Positions 17,142 through 25,745 of a stretch of DNA of 62,045 nucleotides are shown here, in pieces; the stretch's first letter is position 1, and every line of letters begins with the position of its first letter. The DNA lies in the NCBI GenBank assembly GCA_029546925.1, contig JAKPQM010000033.1:1-62045 (forward strand), given 5' to 3'. A model generated the notes under the pieces. The model was given only the letters and a program-made list of their open reading frames with translations. It ran no database searches and was not told where the DNA came from. This DNA is from Actinomycetes bacterium. Lineage in GTDB: Bacteria; Actinomycetota; Coriobacteriia; Coriobacteriales; Atopobiaceae. The translations under genes were made by a program, and so were the position numbers.

Positions 17142-17819
17142 CTATCTGAACCACTGGAAAAGCAGGATGGAAAGGCATGTCCTCGACATGTACCGGATGA
17201 TATTGGCCATGTCGAAATAGCTGGTGCCGCCTTGCCGTTCCTGCATGCGGGCGGGTATCTCGACGATGCGCCTGCCCTTGCGCGCGAACAAGGCCACCGC
17301 ATCGGGTTCGGGTGCCAGGTCGAAGCTCGTGGCATATATCCCGATGAGATCCCTGCCGAACATCCTCATACCCGACGTGGGGTCGGTGATACGCGTGCCG
17401 GTGGTGATCTTGATAAGCCACGAGATGAGCGCGGATCCGATGCCGCGTGCGCCGACAGGCCCCTCGCCTGCAAGCACGCGCGATGCGATGACGATATCCG
17501 CTCCCTGTGCGATGTGGGAGGCCATTTCGGGAATGTACTCCGGAAGGTGCTGGCCGTCGGCGTCGAACTGGACCACGGCATCGTAGCCATGCTCCCACGC
17601 ATAGCGCATGCCGGCTTGAAAACCGCAGGCGAGACCGCAGTTGACCGGCATGGTGAGGTGAGGATAGCCGTTCGATCGGCAGATATCCTCGGTACGGTCG
17701 CGCGAGCCATCGTTGACGACGAGGATGTTAACGTCGGGGCACGTGTCGTTAAGATGCGAGACGGTGGTCTCGAGACAGGCCTCTTCGTTGTATGCGGGAA
17801 TTACTGCCAGTATTCTCAC
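17142..17819 (-). CDS. GT2-family glycosyltransferase (polyprenyl-phosphate sugar synthase-like)
   Basis: 225-residue GT-A enzyme. It has ILAVIPAYNEEACLETTV, VVNDGSRDRT, the DXD-type AVVQFDADGQHLPEYI and DPTSGMRMF, all typical of dolichyl/polyprenyl-phosphate mannose or glucose synthases. It would charge undecaprenyl phosphate with a single sugar for a GT-C enzyme. GTG start at 17819. It forms a two-gene unit with the DUF2304 gene and lies just downstream of the suf operon, but has its own promoter-like sequence. Confidence 0.9.
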   Translation of the reverse strand: MRILAVIPAYNEEACLETTVSHLNDTCPDVNILVVNDGSRDRTEDICRSNGYPHLTMPVNCGLACGFQAGMRYAWEHGYDAVVQFDADGQHLPEYIPEMASHIAQGADIVIASRVLAGEGPVGARGIGSALISWLIKITTGTRITDPTSGMRMFGRDLIGIYATSFDLAPEPDAVALFARKGRRIVEIPARMQERQGGTSYFDMANIIRYMSRTCLSILLFQWFR

Positions 17820-17852
17820 GTGGTACGCTTTCGTCGATGCCGCTACGGTTCC

Positions 17853-17880
17853 ATTGTAGCGGGTCAGCTATTGTGCGCAA
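17853..17880 (-). promoter_or_regulatory. Putative promoter of the GT2-DUF2304 pair
   Basis: On the minus strand TTGCGC (17875-17880), 16 bp, TACAAT (17853-17858). The start site would fall just before the GTG at 17819. The -10 lies inside a CCGCTAC/GTAGCGG hairpin that may also end the suf transcript. Confidence 0.45.
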
Positions 17881-18299
17881 ATGTCGGCGCCGTCGGGCCC
17901 GATAAGGTCGGCAAGCGTCTTGCTGTCGAGAAAAGCGGACGTCACCTTGCCGAGATCGCGCCAGATGTCGACCGTGGTGCAGCTCTCGATCTTGGGGCAG
18001 AGGGTGCCCGTCGAGCAATCGAGGCACGAGACGGGCGCGAGGTTGCCTTCGGCGGCGCGCAGTATCTCCCCCAAGGTGTACTCATGCGCCGGGCGGGCGA
18101 GGCGGTAGCCGCCATGCTTGCCCCGCTGGCTGACGACGAGTCTGGCCTTGCTCATGAGCGAGATGATCTGCTCGAGGTACTTGCGGGAGATCCCCTGCCG
18201 CTCGGCGATGTCGCCGAGCGAGACCCAGCCCTCATGGGACCCGATGTCGGCCATGGTGCGCAGGGCGTAGCGGCCCTTCGTCGAGAACATCTCAGCCAT
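17868..18299 (-). CDS. Rrf2-family Fe-S-responsive regulator (IscR-like)
   Basis: 143-residue winged-helix repressor. The N-terminus MFSTKGRYALRTMADIG and HTH (ISRKYLEQIISLM) are typical of Rrf2. Four cysteines, C92, C95, C101 and C107, lie in the sensor segment; C95/C101/C107 have the same C-x5-C-x5-C spacing as the [2Fe-2S] ligands of IscR. It likely senses cluster status and controls the suf operon of which it is the last gene, overlapping sufU by 8 bp. Regulators of suf operons more often come first. A palindrome in the sufC promoter is its probable target. Confidence 0.92.
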   Translation of the reverse strand: MAEMFSTKGRYALRTMADIGSHEGWVSLGDIAERQGISRKYLEQIISLMSKARLVVSQRGKHGGYRLARPAHEYTLGEILRAAEGNLAPVSCLDCSTGTLCPKIESCTTVDIWRDLGKVTSAFLDSKTLADLIGPDGADICAQ

Positions 18300-18762
18300 G
18301 TCGGCCCACCTCCGCGTCCGCAGTATCCGGGCAGCGCGTCTCGAGCATCTCCTCGAGGGTGCGCCACGCCAGCTCGGCGCATTTCACCCGCGCCGGCATA
18401 TGCGAGATATCGCGCAAAAGGACCGCCTCGTCGAGCCGGTCCAGCTCGTCCGCATCGGTCACCTCGCCGCGCACCATGCCCATGAAGAGCCGGCAGAGCC
18501 CGATGGCCTCCTCGGGCGTCTTATCGATCACGAGGTCGCTCATGATATCGGCGGACGCTTGGGAGATCGCGCAGCCGTGGCCCGTGAACGCGGCCTCCCC
18601 GATGGTGCCGTCGTCGGCGAGGCGTATCGAGAAGGTGAGCTCGTCGCCGCAGGAGGGATTGACGCCCGCGCGGCTGCAGCTGGCATCCTCCATCTGGTAT
18701 TTGTAATCCGGATTATGGACGTGGTCCATGAAGTGCGCGTTGTAGAGATCGAGTTCAGCCAT
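18292..18762 (-). CDS. sufU: SufU-type Fe-S assembly / sulfur-acceptor protein
   Basis: 156-residue zinc-dependent sulfurtransferase partner of SufS. Conserved ligands are visible: NPSCGDE (C38, D40), GHGCAISQA (C64) and ARVKCAEL (C128). The insertion between the second and third cysteines, characteristic of SufU rather than IscU, is present (residues 70-120). It overlaps sufS by 8 bp upstream and rrf2 downstream, so the operon is translationally coupled here. Confidence 0.94.
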   Translation of the reverse strand: MAELDLYNAHFMDHVHNPDYKYQMEDASCSRAGVNPSCGDELTFSIRLADDGTIGEAAFTGHGCAISQASADIMSDLVIDKTPEEAIGLCRLFMGMVRGEVTDADELDRLDEAVLLRDISHMPARVKCAELAWRTLEEMLETRCPDTADAEVGRHG

Positions 18763-19996
18763 TGAATACCTTCCAAACTGCCTCGAGCCCCTCGACGAGG
18801 CGGTCGATGTCGGATGCGTCGTTATAGAGGGCTACGCTTGCGCGGCACGTGGAGCTTTGGCCGAGATGCTTCAGGAGCGGCTCAGCGCAGTGATGGCCCG
18901 CGCGGACGCAGACATTATGCATATCGAGCAGCGATGCCACATCGTGCGGATGGATGTCGCGCACGTTGAAGGCGACCGATCCGATGTGGCGCCCTCCCTC
19001 AGCCGGCCCCACGATCTCGATGAACGGCAGCGCCGCGAGGGCATCGACGAGGGCCCGGGCGAGCAGGGCCTCGCGCCCCTCGACGGCTGCCATGCCGATA
19101 TCCTCGAGGTAGGCGACGGCTGCGGCGAGCGCGACGATGCCCGCGCCGTCTTGGGTGCCCGCCTCGAACTTAGCGGGAAGCGGTGCCCAGACGGCACCCT
19201 GCTCGGAGACGGAATCGATCATCTCGCCTCCCGTGAGGAAGGGGGGCATCGCCTCGAGCAGCGCACGCTTGCCCCAGAGCACGCCGATGCCCATGGGGGC
19301 GAGCATCTTGTGTCCGGAGAAGGCTAGGAAATCGCAGCCGAGCTTGTCCACGTCGAGGGCGGTATGCGGTACCGATTGGGCGCCGTCGACCACGCAGACC
19401 GCGCCAACCTCATGGGCGCGTGCGGCGATGGCCGCGATGTCGTTTGCCACGCCGAGGACGTTGGAGACCTGCGTCACTGAGACGATCCTGGTGCGCGGGG
19501 AGATCTTGGCGAGCTCGTCCTCGGGGATGCGGTAGTCCTCATCCAGATAGAGGTAGGTGAGCGCCGCGCCGCGCTCGGCACAGATCTGCTGCCAAGGGAT
19601 GAGGTTGGAGTGGTGCTCCATGATGGAGATGACCACCTCGTCGCCCGGTCCGAGGAGCAAACGTCCCAGCGAATGCGCCGCAAGGTTCAGCGATTCGGAG
19701 GTGTTGCGGGTGAAGATGATCTCGGCGGGGTCTGCGGCGCCGATGAAGCCGGCGATGCGCGCGCGGGCCTCCTCCTCGGCGGCGGTCGCCTCGACGGAGA
19801 GGCGGTAGAGGCCGCGCAGGGCATTGGCGTTCATGGTCTCGTAGAAGTGCAGGGCAGCATCGAGCACGCACCTCGGTCGTTGCGAGGTGGCGGCGCTGTC
19901 GAGGTAGGCGAGGCCGGGATCGTTGGCAAGGAGCGGGAAATCAGCACGATACGGGTTCTCGCGGATAGCGGCGAGCTCGTTCTCGGTAAGGGCCAC
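18755..19996 (-). CDS. sufS: SufS cysteine desulfurase
   Basis: 413-residue PLP enzyme that removes sulfur from cysteine for cluster assembly. It carries YLDSAATSQRP at the N-terminus, the PLP lysine in FLAFSGHKMLAPMGIG and the catalytic cysteine in RAGHHCAEPLL, the short-loop signature of type II (SufS) desulfurases. The gene follows sufD by 2 bp and overlaps sufU. Start ATG at 19996. Confidence 0.96.
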   Translation of the reverse strand: MALTENELAAIRENPYRADFPLLANDPGLAYLDSAATSQRPRCVLDAALHFYETMNANALRGLYRLSVEATAAEEEARARIAGFIGAADPAEIIFTRNTSESLNLAAHSLGRLLLGPGDEVVISIMEHHSNLIPWQQICAERGAALTYLYLDEDYRIPEDELAKISPRTRIVSVTQVSNVLGVANDIAAIAARAHEVGAVCVVDGAQSVPHTALDVDKLGCDFLAFSGHKMLAPMGIGVLWGKRALLEAMPPFLTGGEMIDSVSEQGAVWAPLPAKFEAGTQDGAGIVALAAAVAYLEDIGMAAVEGREALLARALVDALAALPFIEIVGPAEGGRHIGSVAFNVRDIHPHDVASLLDMHNVCVRAGHHCAEPLLKHLGQSSTCRASVALYNDASDIDRLVEGLEAVWKVFNG

Positions 19997-19998
19997 GG

Positions 19999-21093
19999 CT
20001 AGACCTCCCCGAAGAAATCGGTGCCGAGCGCCTCGAGGGAATCGCGGCTGACCTCGATCCCGAGCACGGCCTCGGTGCGCTGGGCGACCGCTGCTGCCGA
20101 GAGGGCCTCGGGAGCATGGATGAGGGCGTCGTCGAAGATGGAGCGGGCGAAGAGCGCCACCGCCTCATCCTCCGACAGGCCGCGCCCCTGCAGGTAGGAG
20201 AGCTGCTCGGGGCTGATGGCCCCGATGGTGGCACCGTGGTTGCCGGCCACATCGTCCTCATCGCAGAGGATGACGGGCAAGGTCTTGTTGCGGATGTTCT
20301 CGCCCGCGATGAGCACGGTTTCGGCCTCGTTGCCCTGCGAGCCTTTGGCACCGTGGATGAGATCGATGGTCTCGCGGAGCGTCTTCGCGGATCCGTCGGC
20401 GAGCATGCCCGAGACGGCCATGTCCTCGCGGGTGTTGCGGCCGCGGGCGCGCACGACGTGGTTGATGTCGAGGGTCTCGCCATCGGCCACGAGGTAGCGG
20501 CTGGAGAGCTCGACGGTTGCATCGTCGCCGGCGAGGTTGGTGGCGAACCCTGCGGCAACGGTCTTGCCGCCGAGGAAATACTGGCGTACGTCCACGTGGG
20601 CATCGCGTGCGGCATCGATACCGAGTCCCTCGAGATGGCTGTGGGAGCCGTCGAGGGCGACGATCTCGATGATGTGGACCGTGGAGAAGCGCTCGGCGAT
20701 GATGCGCGTGAGGGCGGCTGTGGTCGCCTCGCCTGCCAGCACCGCGCTTGCGACGATGACGACGGTGGCCTCGGCACCCTCGCGCACGCAGATGCCCGTG
20801 TCGGCCGCGATACCGCGCTCGGCGGAGATATCGACCACGATGGGGTCTGTGCGCGTGGTGCGGGCGGGGATCTCGATGTAGCGGGCATCGGGGGTGCTTG
20901 CGACGATCCAGTCGCGCGCCTCGTCGCCGATACCGCACTCGATGCCGTCGAAGATGCGGGGCAGCCGGTTGAAGGCGGCTCCCTGCTCCGCAGGCACCGG
21001 AACCTCGAGCGCGATGTCGTTGATGCGCAGGTAATTCCACGTTTGGGCAGGAGGGGTGTTGACGTGGGCAAGCCTCATGGTGTCTGCCATCAT
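19999..21093 (-). CDS. sufD: SufD Fe-S assembly scaffold subunit
   Basis: 364-residue partner in the SufBC2D scaffold. The right-handed beta-helix region and the C-terminal DEDDVAGNHGATIGAISPEQLSYL block are typical of SufD, with GLSEDEAVALF near the end. The start is the ATG at 21093 overlapping the sufB stop (ATGA); an alternative ATG follows directly. The N-terminal segment is shorter than in Escherichia coli SufD. Confidence 0.93.
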   Translation of the reverse strand: MMADTMRLAHVNTPPAQTWNYLRINDIALEVPVPAEQGAAFNRLPRIFDGIECGIGDEARDWIVASTPDARYIEIPARTTRTDPIVVDISAERGIAADTGICVREGAEATVVIVASAVLAGEATTAALTRIIAERFSTVHIIEIVALDGSHSHLEGLGIDAARDAHVDVRQYFLGGKTVAAGFATNLAGDDATVELSSRYLVADGETLDINHVVRARGRNTREDMAVSGMLADGSAKTLRETIDLIHGAKGSQGNEAETVLIAGENIRNKTLPVILCDEDDVAGNHGATIGAISPEQLSYLQGRGLSEDEAVALFARSIFDDALIHAPEALSAAAVAQRTEAVLGIEVSRDSLEALGTDFFGEV

Positions 21094-22499
21094 CCGATCG
21101 CCCCTTCCATCTCGAGTTTGATGAGGTTGTTCATCTCGACGGCGTATTCCATGGGAAGTTCCTTCGAGATGGGGTTCGCGAAGCCGTTCACGACCATCGT
21201 GCGCGCCTCGCCCTCGGAGCAACCGCGGCTCATGAGGTAGAACACGGTCTCATCGGCGATGCGGCCGATGGTGGCCTCGTGCCCCACGCTCGCGCTCGCG
21301 CAGCGCACGTCCATCGCGGGGATGGTATCGGAGCGGCTCATATCGTCGAGCATGAGCGACTGGCACGATACCGACGCGCGGGCGTTCTCGGCACGGGAGC
21401 CTATGATGACCGAGCTGCGGAAGGTGTTGATGCCGCCGTCCTTGGAGATGGACTTGGTGTTCACGCTCGCATTGGTGTTCTTGCCGTTCATCGTGACCTT
21501 GCAGCCCGTGTCGAGGTCCTGCGTGGCGCCGGCGAAGGTGATGCCGGTGAACTCGCAGTCGGAATTGTCGCCCGCGAGGATCGTGGACGGGTAGAGGTAG
21601 GAGACATGGCTGCCGAACGAGCCCGACACCCACTCCATGTGGGCATCGGTGCCAACCGTCGCACGCTTGGTGTTGAGGTTGAACATGTTCTTCGACCAGT
21701 TCTCGATGGTGGAGTAGCGCATATGCGCGCCGGCGCCCACGAAGATCTCCACGGCACCGGCATGGAGGTTGGCCACGTTGTACTTGGGGGCCGAGCAGCC
21801 CTCGATGAAGTGGAGGTTGCCTCCGTCCTCGACGATGATGAGGGTGTGCTCGAACTGGCCGGCACCCTGCGCGTTCAGGCGGAAGTAGCTCTGGAGCGGG
21901 AAGGGGAGGGTGACGCCTGCGGGCACGTAGACGAAGGAGGAGCCCGACCACACGGCGTAATGCAGGGCCGAGAACTTATGCTCGGTCATGGGTATGAGCG
22001 TGCCGAAGTGCTTGCGCACGATGGGCTCGAGCTCGGGATCGGTGAGGGCATCCTCGATGGTGGTGTAGATAACGCCCTGATCGGCCACGGACTCCCGCAT
22101 GTTGTGGTAGACGATCTCGGAGTCGTACTGGGCGCCCACGCCGGCGAGCGTCTCGCGCTCCGCCTCGGGGATGCCCAGGCGCTCGAAGGTCTCCTTGATG
22201 TCTGCGGGGACATCGTCCCAGCTGTTGGTTCGCTTGGCGTTGGGGGCGACGTAGGTGGATATATGGTTCAGATCGAGTCCCTTGGTGGAGGGACCCCAGT
22301 TGGCGGGCATCTGCAGCTTCTGGTAGAGCTCGAGGGCCTCGAGGCGCATCTCGAGCATCCAGGCGGGCTCGCGCTTCTTCTCGGAAATGGCCCGTACGAT
22401 GGCGGGCGTGAGACCGTCGGCGTAGCGCTCGGCATCGACCTCGGGCATGGCGAAGTCGTAGAGCGAGCGGTTGATATCCTGTACTTGGGTGCGCGCCAT
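21090..22499 (-). CDS. sufB: SufB Fe-S assembly scaffold subunit
   Basis: 469-residue core scaffold protein. It contains YVPAGVTLPFPLQSYFR, HFIEGCSAPKYNVANLHAG, the helix strands up to CQSLMLDDMSRSDTIP, and GHEATIGRIADETVFYLMSR. Together with SufC and SufD it assembles [4Fe-4S] clusters. The ATG at 22499 lies two bases after the sufC stop; upstream in-frame ATGs fall inside sufC and are less likely. Confidence 0.96.
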   Translation of the reverse strand: MARTQVQDINRSLYDFAMPEVDAERYADGLTPAIVRAISEKKREPAWMLEMRLEALELYQKLQMPANWGPSTKGLDLNHISTYVAPNAKRTNSWDDVPADIKETFERLGIPEAERETLAGVGAQYDSEIVYHNMRESVADQGVIYTTIEDALTDPELEPIVRKHFGTLIPMTEHKFSALHYAVWSGSSFVYVPAGVTLPFPLQSYFRLNAQGAGQFEHTLIIVEDGGNLHFIEGCSAPKYNVANLHAGAVEIFVGAGAHMRYSTIENWSKNMFNLNTKRATVGTDAHMEWVSGSFGSHVSYLYPSTILAGDNSDCEFTGITFAGATQDLDTGCKVTMNGKNTNASVNTKSISKDGGINTFRSSVIIGSRAENARASVSCQSLMLDDMSRSDTIPAMDVRCASASVGHEATIGRIADETVFYLMSRGCSEGEARTMVVNGFANPISKELPMEYAVEMNNLIKLEMEGAIG

Positions 22500-22500
22500 C

Positions 22501-23262
22501 TCAAGCCTCATCTCCGAGCCCGTGCTCGTAGTGCTCGAAGCCATGGGCATCGATCTCTCCTATGAGCGAGGCGGGGCCGTCTGCCACGAGACGCCCTCTC
22601 ACCATGACGTGGGTGCGGTCCACGTCGAGGCGCTCGAGGATGCGCGTGTTGTGGGTGATGATGAGCAGCGATCCGTTGCAGCGCTGGCGATAAGCCTCGA
22701 TGCCCTTGGAGACGATCGAGAGGGCATCGACATCGAGGCCGGAGTCGGTCTCGTCGAGGATGGCGAGCTTGGGCTTCAGGAGCAGCAGCTGCAGCATCTC
22801 GATCTTCTTCTTCTCACCGCCGGAGAAGCCCACGTTGAGCTCGCGCATGATGAGGCTCTGATCGAGGTCGAGCTCGTCGGCAAGCTTGCCGACCTCGTCG
22901 CGGAACTTGCGTGCGGTGGTCTTGAGCTCGGGGCGCATCTGGCAGATCGTGCGCAGGAAGGTGTAGAGCGGGAGCCCCGGCACCTCGACCGGCGCCTGAT
23001 ACGAGAGGAACATGCCGGCAAGCGAGCGGTCGGCCGGGCTCTTCTCGGTGATGTCGGCGCCATCGAAGAGGATGCTGCCGCCCGTGACCTCGAAGGTGGG
23101 GTCACCCATGATGACGTGCCCGAGCGTTGATTTGCCTGCGCCATTGGGGCCCATGAGCACATGCGCCTCGCCGCCGGCGATCTCAAGATCTACGTTATGC
23201 AGGATGGTCTTGTCGGCCACGCCTGCGGATAGGCCTGCTACCTTGAGCAGTGTCTCTGACAT
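22501..23262 (-). CDS. sufC: SufC Fe-S assembly ATPase
   Basis: 253-residue soluble ABC ATPase of the SufBCD complex. Walker A GPNGAGKST, SYQAPVEVPGL (Q-loop, characteristic of SufC), signature FSGGEKKKIE, Walker B AILDETDSGLD and switch HNTRIL are all present. It is first in the operon. The ATG at 23262 is preceded by TAGGAGAG at good spacing; an ATG seven codons upstream is unlikely. Confidence 0.96.
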   Translation of the reverse strand: MSETLLKVAGLSAGVADKTILHNVDLEIAGGEAHVLMGPNGAGKSTLGHVIMGDPTFEVTGGSILFDGADITEKSPADRSLAGMFLSYQAPVEVPGLPLYTFLRTICQMRPELKTTARKFRDEVGKLADELDLDQSLIMRELNVGFSGGEKKKIEMLQLLLLKPKLAILDETDSGLDVDALSIVSKGIEAYRQRCNGSLLIITHNTRILERLDVDRTHVMVRGRLVADGPASLIGEIDAHGFEHYEHGLGDEA

Positions 23263-23303
23263 ATATGCTCTCCTATCATTCAAGCGGGGATACCGCGTAT
23301 TCG

Positions 23304-23340
23304 CCTAATTCATAGTAAGTTTCAGGTATTTAAAATGCAA
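23304..23340 (-). promoter_or_regulatory. suf operon promoter with overlapping imperfect palindrome
   Basis: On the minus strand TTGCAT (23335-23340), exactly 17 bp, TACTAT (23312-23317), ending about 50 bp before sufC. A 23-bp imperfect palindrome, CCTGAAACT...GAATTAGG on the minus strand (23304-23326), covers the -10 and part of the spacer. Its place fits an operator for the Rrf2 regulator encoded at the operon end; that link is inference. Confidence 0.65.
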
Positions 23341-23461
23341 GGGAGAATTGCAGCTCTGTGACAATCGTGTGATTCCGTCGCGCGGGGGTCGATACTAGTG
23401 CTCGGCGTGGGACAGCCTCGGGTTGGGGTCCTGCGGGCCGATGGAGATGGGGGAGCGTGCA

Positions 23462-24430
23462 ATGCAGACATGGAAACGGCTCGGCGATGTTATCGGCCGT
23501 AACATAGCGATCGTCTCTCCCGTGCTCGTGCTGCAGGCGGTGCTTTTCCCCGACCTCTTCTCGGGTCTCGTGCGCTTGGTCCCCTTCATGTTCGCGATCA
23601 TCACCTTCCAGGGATCGCTCGGGAACGACTTCCATAATCTGGCCGAAGCCTTCCGCCACCCGCTGTCGTTGCTCATCACCCTCGCGATGGCGGTCCTCGT
23701 GCTACCGCTGCTCGCGTTCCTCCTGGGGAGCCTCATGTTCGGCGATAGTCCCAACCTCGTTGCGGGCATCGTCTTGGAGTACAGCGTCCCCGTCGCCGTG
23801 GTCTCGGTCATGTGGATCGATATGTACGCGGGGAACTCATCGCTCGGTCTCGCAACCCTGCTCGTGTCGACGGTGCTCTCTCCGGTGACGATCCCCCTCA
23901 CGTTGCACGTGCTGCTGGGGACGCGCGTCGAGGTCGATGCGCTGGGCATGGTGCAGTCCATGATCGTCCAGATCGCCCTTCCCGCTCTGGCGGGAACCGC
24001 CCTGAACCACCTGAGCGACGGATGGGGTAAAAAGACGCTGTCGCCCGCCATCTCCCCTGCAACGAGGATGATGCTCTGCCTCGTCATCCTCGCCAATTCC
24101 ACAGCGGCGGTGCCGTATCTGCGCTCGCTCACACCGCGGTATGTGGCCGCCATCGCGTTCATCGGCGTGTTCACGGCCTTCGGGTTCGCGCTGGGGCTTG
24201 CGGCTTCTCGGCTGTTCCGCCAGCCGCGCGACCGTGCCGTGACGATAGGCTTCCAGAGCGGTCTGCGCAACATCTCGGCGGGAGCGGTCATCGCGGCGCA
24301 GTATTTTCCGGGGGAAGTGATGCTTCCGGTCATCGCGGGCGTGCTCTTCCAGCAAGTGATCGCGGCGCTGTTCGGCAGCTTCATCGAGCGGAGATGGAAA
24401 GGCGCCGGCCTCGAAGCCGATGCGGCCTAG
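23462..24430 (+). CDS. Bile acid:sodium symporter (BASS) family transporter
   Basis: 322-residue membrane protein with about ten hydrophobic helices. The BASS-type features include LVPFMFAIITFQGSLGNDF near the N-terminus, a central EYSVPVAVVSVMW region and the C-terminal crossover-like VTIGFQSGLRNISAGAVIAAQYF. BASS transporters carry bile acids, pantoate, pyruvate or other anions with sodium; the substrate here is unknown. ATG at 23462 chosen for GGGGGAG seven bases upstream rather than the ORF's first Met. It is divergent from the suf operon and not in an evident operon. Confidence 0.85.
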   Translation: MQTWKRLGDVIGRNIAIVSPVLVLQAVLFPDLFSGLVRLVPFMFAIITFQGSLGNDFHNLAEAFRHPLSLLITLAMAVLVLPLLAFLLGSLMFGDSPNLVAGIVLEYSVPVAVVSVMWIDMYAGNSSLGLATLLVSTVLSPVTIPLTLHVLLGTRVEVDALGMVQSMIVQIALPALAGTALNHLSDGWGKKTLSPAISPATRMMLCLVILANSTAAVPYLRSLTPRYVAAIAFIGVFTAFGFALGLAASRLFRQPRDRAVTIGFQSGLRNISAGAVIAAQYFPGEVMLPVIAGVLFQQVIAALFGSFIERRWKGAGLEADAA

Positions 24431-24440
24431 CCTCCCATGT

Positions 24441-24586
24441 CCTTGGCGCGGGAAGGCCCGTGTCCATGGGAAAGCTGCCATGGGAGGGCCTGTGCCCACG
24501 AAATCTTGCGGACAGGGGCCTCGTGGTGGCAGATTTCGGCTCTCCGCGCGCGGACAGAGGCGTTCTGGTGCCAGGGCATGGCTGGT
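24441..24586. repeat. Dispersed palindromic element, copy A
   Basis: A 58-bp hairpin core (24475-24532) matches 45 of 58 positions with 56597-56654. It is enclosed by an outer imperfect inverted repeat (CCATGTCCTTGGCGC on the left, GGTGCCAGGGCATGG on the right). It fills the gap between two convergent genes and encodes no plausible protein. Confidence 0.75.
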
Positions 24587-24598
24587 CGGGGCGATCCC

Positions 24599-25435
24599 TC
24601 AGCTGCCGAACACGATGACGAGCACCTCGCGGCACCACTGCACGAGCCGTGACGAGAGGGGCGTTGCCGCCGCGCAGGGAATCGCCTCGATACCGAGGCT
24701 CCGCGCGATCGTACGGGCCCGCCACAGGTGGTAGTCGCTCGTGACGAGGATGATTCCCTCCACGATTCCCATACGCTCGATAAGCTCGAGCGAGTACGCG
24801 AGGTTCTCCTCGGTATTCAGGGCGCGGTCCTCGAGGATGACCTGTTCGGCAGGGATGCCCGCGTCTACAAGATAGGCTGCCATGACGGCGGCCTCGCTCG
24901 GCTCGTTTGGATCGGAGACGCCGCCGCTTACGATGAAGCGTGTGCCGGGGTGGCGTATCCAGAGCTCGTAGGCCTTGTCGAGACGGCCTGCCAGGGTAGC
25001 CGAGGGACGGCCGCCCTTTGCAGCGCAACCGAGCACGATGGCCACGTCGGTGCCCGAGGGTTCCCGCGATGGCTTCGCAGCTGCGCCCATCCGCGCGAAC
25101 CAAATGCATACGAAAAGCACGGTGCCTATGCCGAGCAGCGCGCCCGCGAGGGCGAGGAGACTGCCGCTCGCGAGGTAGGCGGCAAGCGCGGCGGGACCTA
25201 CGGCTGCAAGGGCTATCGGCACGATGCCCACGCTGATCTCGCCGCGCAGGACGGGCCGGAGGCAGAGGGCGTATAGTGTCAGCGATAGGACGATCAGCAG
25301 GATGCCGATAGGTGAGAGGGGCCATGCCGCCCGCACGGCGGCGCCGATGGCAAGCCCGCAGATGCCGAGCAGCGCGAGGACCCGTTTGGCCCAGGCGCGC
25401 TCGGTCGATACGATGGTATGCGGCCTCTCGTCCAT
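24599..25435 (-). CDS. YdcF/SanA-family (DUF218) membrane protein
   Basis: 278-residue protein with four or five N-terminal membrane helices followed by a DUF218 domain from about residue 125. Family motifs are VAIVLGCAAKGGRPSATLAG, FIVSGGVSD...SEA and ILEDRALNTEENLAYS, then ILVTSDYHLWRA. Members bind nucleotides or cofactors and several affect envelope integrity or vancomycin sensitivity; the biochemical role is unsettled. It is convergent with the BASS transporter. Confidence 0.85.
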   Translation of the reverse strand: MDERPHTIVSTERAWAKRVLALLGICGLAIGAAVRAAWPLSPIGILLIVLSLTLYALCLRPVLRGEISVGIVPIALAAVGPAALAAYLASGSLLALAGALLGIGTVLFVCIWFARMGAAAKPSREPSGTDVAIVLGCAAKGGRPSATLAGRLDKAYELWIRHPGTRFIVSGGVSDPNEPSEAAVMAAYLVDAGIPAEQVILEDRALNTEENLAYSLELIERMGIVEGIILVTSDYHLWRARTIARSLGIEAIPCAAATPLSSRLVQWCREVLVIVFGS

Positions 25436-25565
25436 GGGTCTATCTTCTCATAACGGATGATGAGTGCGAGTTCGTGGTTCCAGTGCCGTGTGCAGTGGCC
25501 ATCGGTTTTTTTGTGAGTGATATGTCTTATCGACATCCCATCTTTATCGTTCTGAGTTGGTAGAT

Positions 25566-25705
25566 TATAAGAAAAAAATTTCTTATATAAAATAAAATTC
25601 CATTGACAATAGAGATATAAGCGCATAACCTAGCATCTAATGAAATATATTTCTTATATGACTTTGCTAATTTCGATTTATAGACAGGCCGAGAAATATA
25701 TTTTC
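25566..25705 (+). promoter_or_regulatory. Promoter and three palindromic operators upstream of the RpiR regulator
   Basis: The AT-rich gap 25436-25745 contains TTGACA (25603-25608), 17 bp, TAACCT (25626-25631). Three palindromes with a GAAA...TTTC core surround it: TATAAGAAA/TTTCTTATA (25566-25587), the perfect GAAATATATTTC (25642-25653) and GAAATATATTTTC (25693-25705). One is upstream and two downstream of the promoter, an arrangement suited to looping repression. This motif class is typical of RpiR-family operators. Confidence 0.75.
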
Positions 25706-25745
25706 ATATCGTGCACGAACATGGTATGCGCCAAAGGAGCAACAA

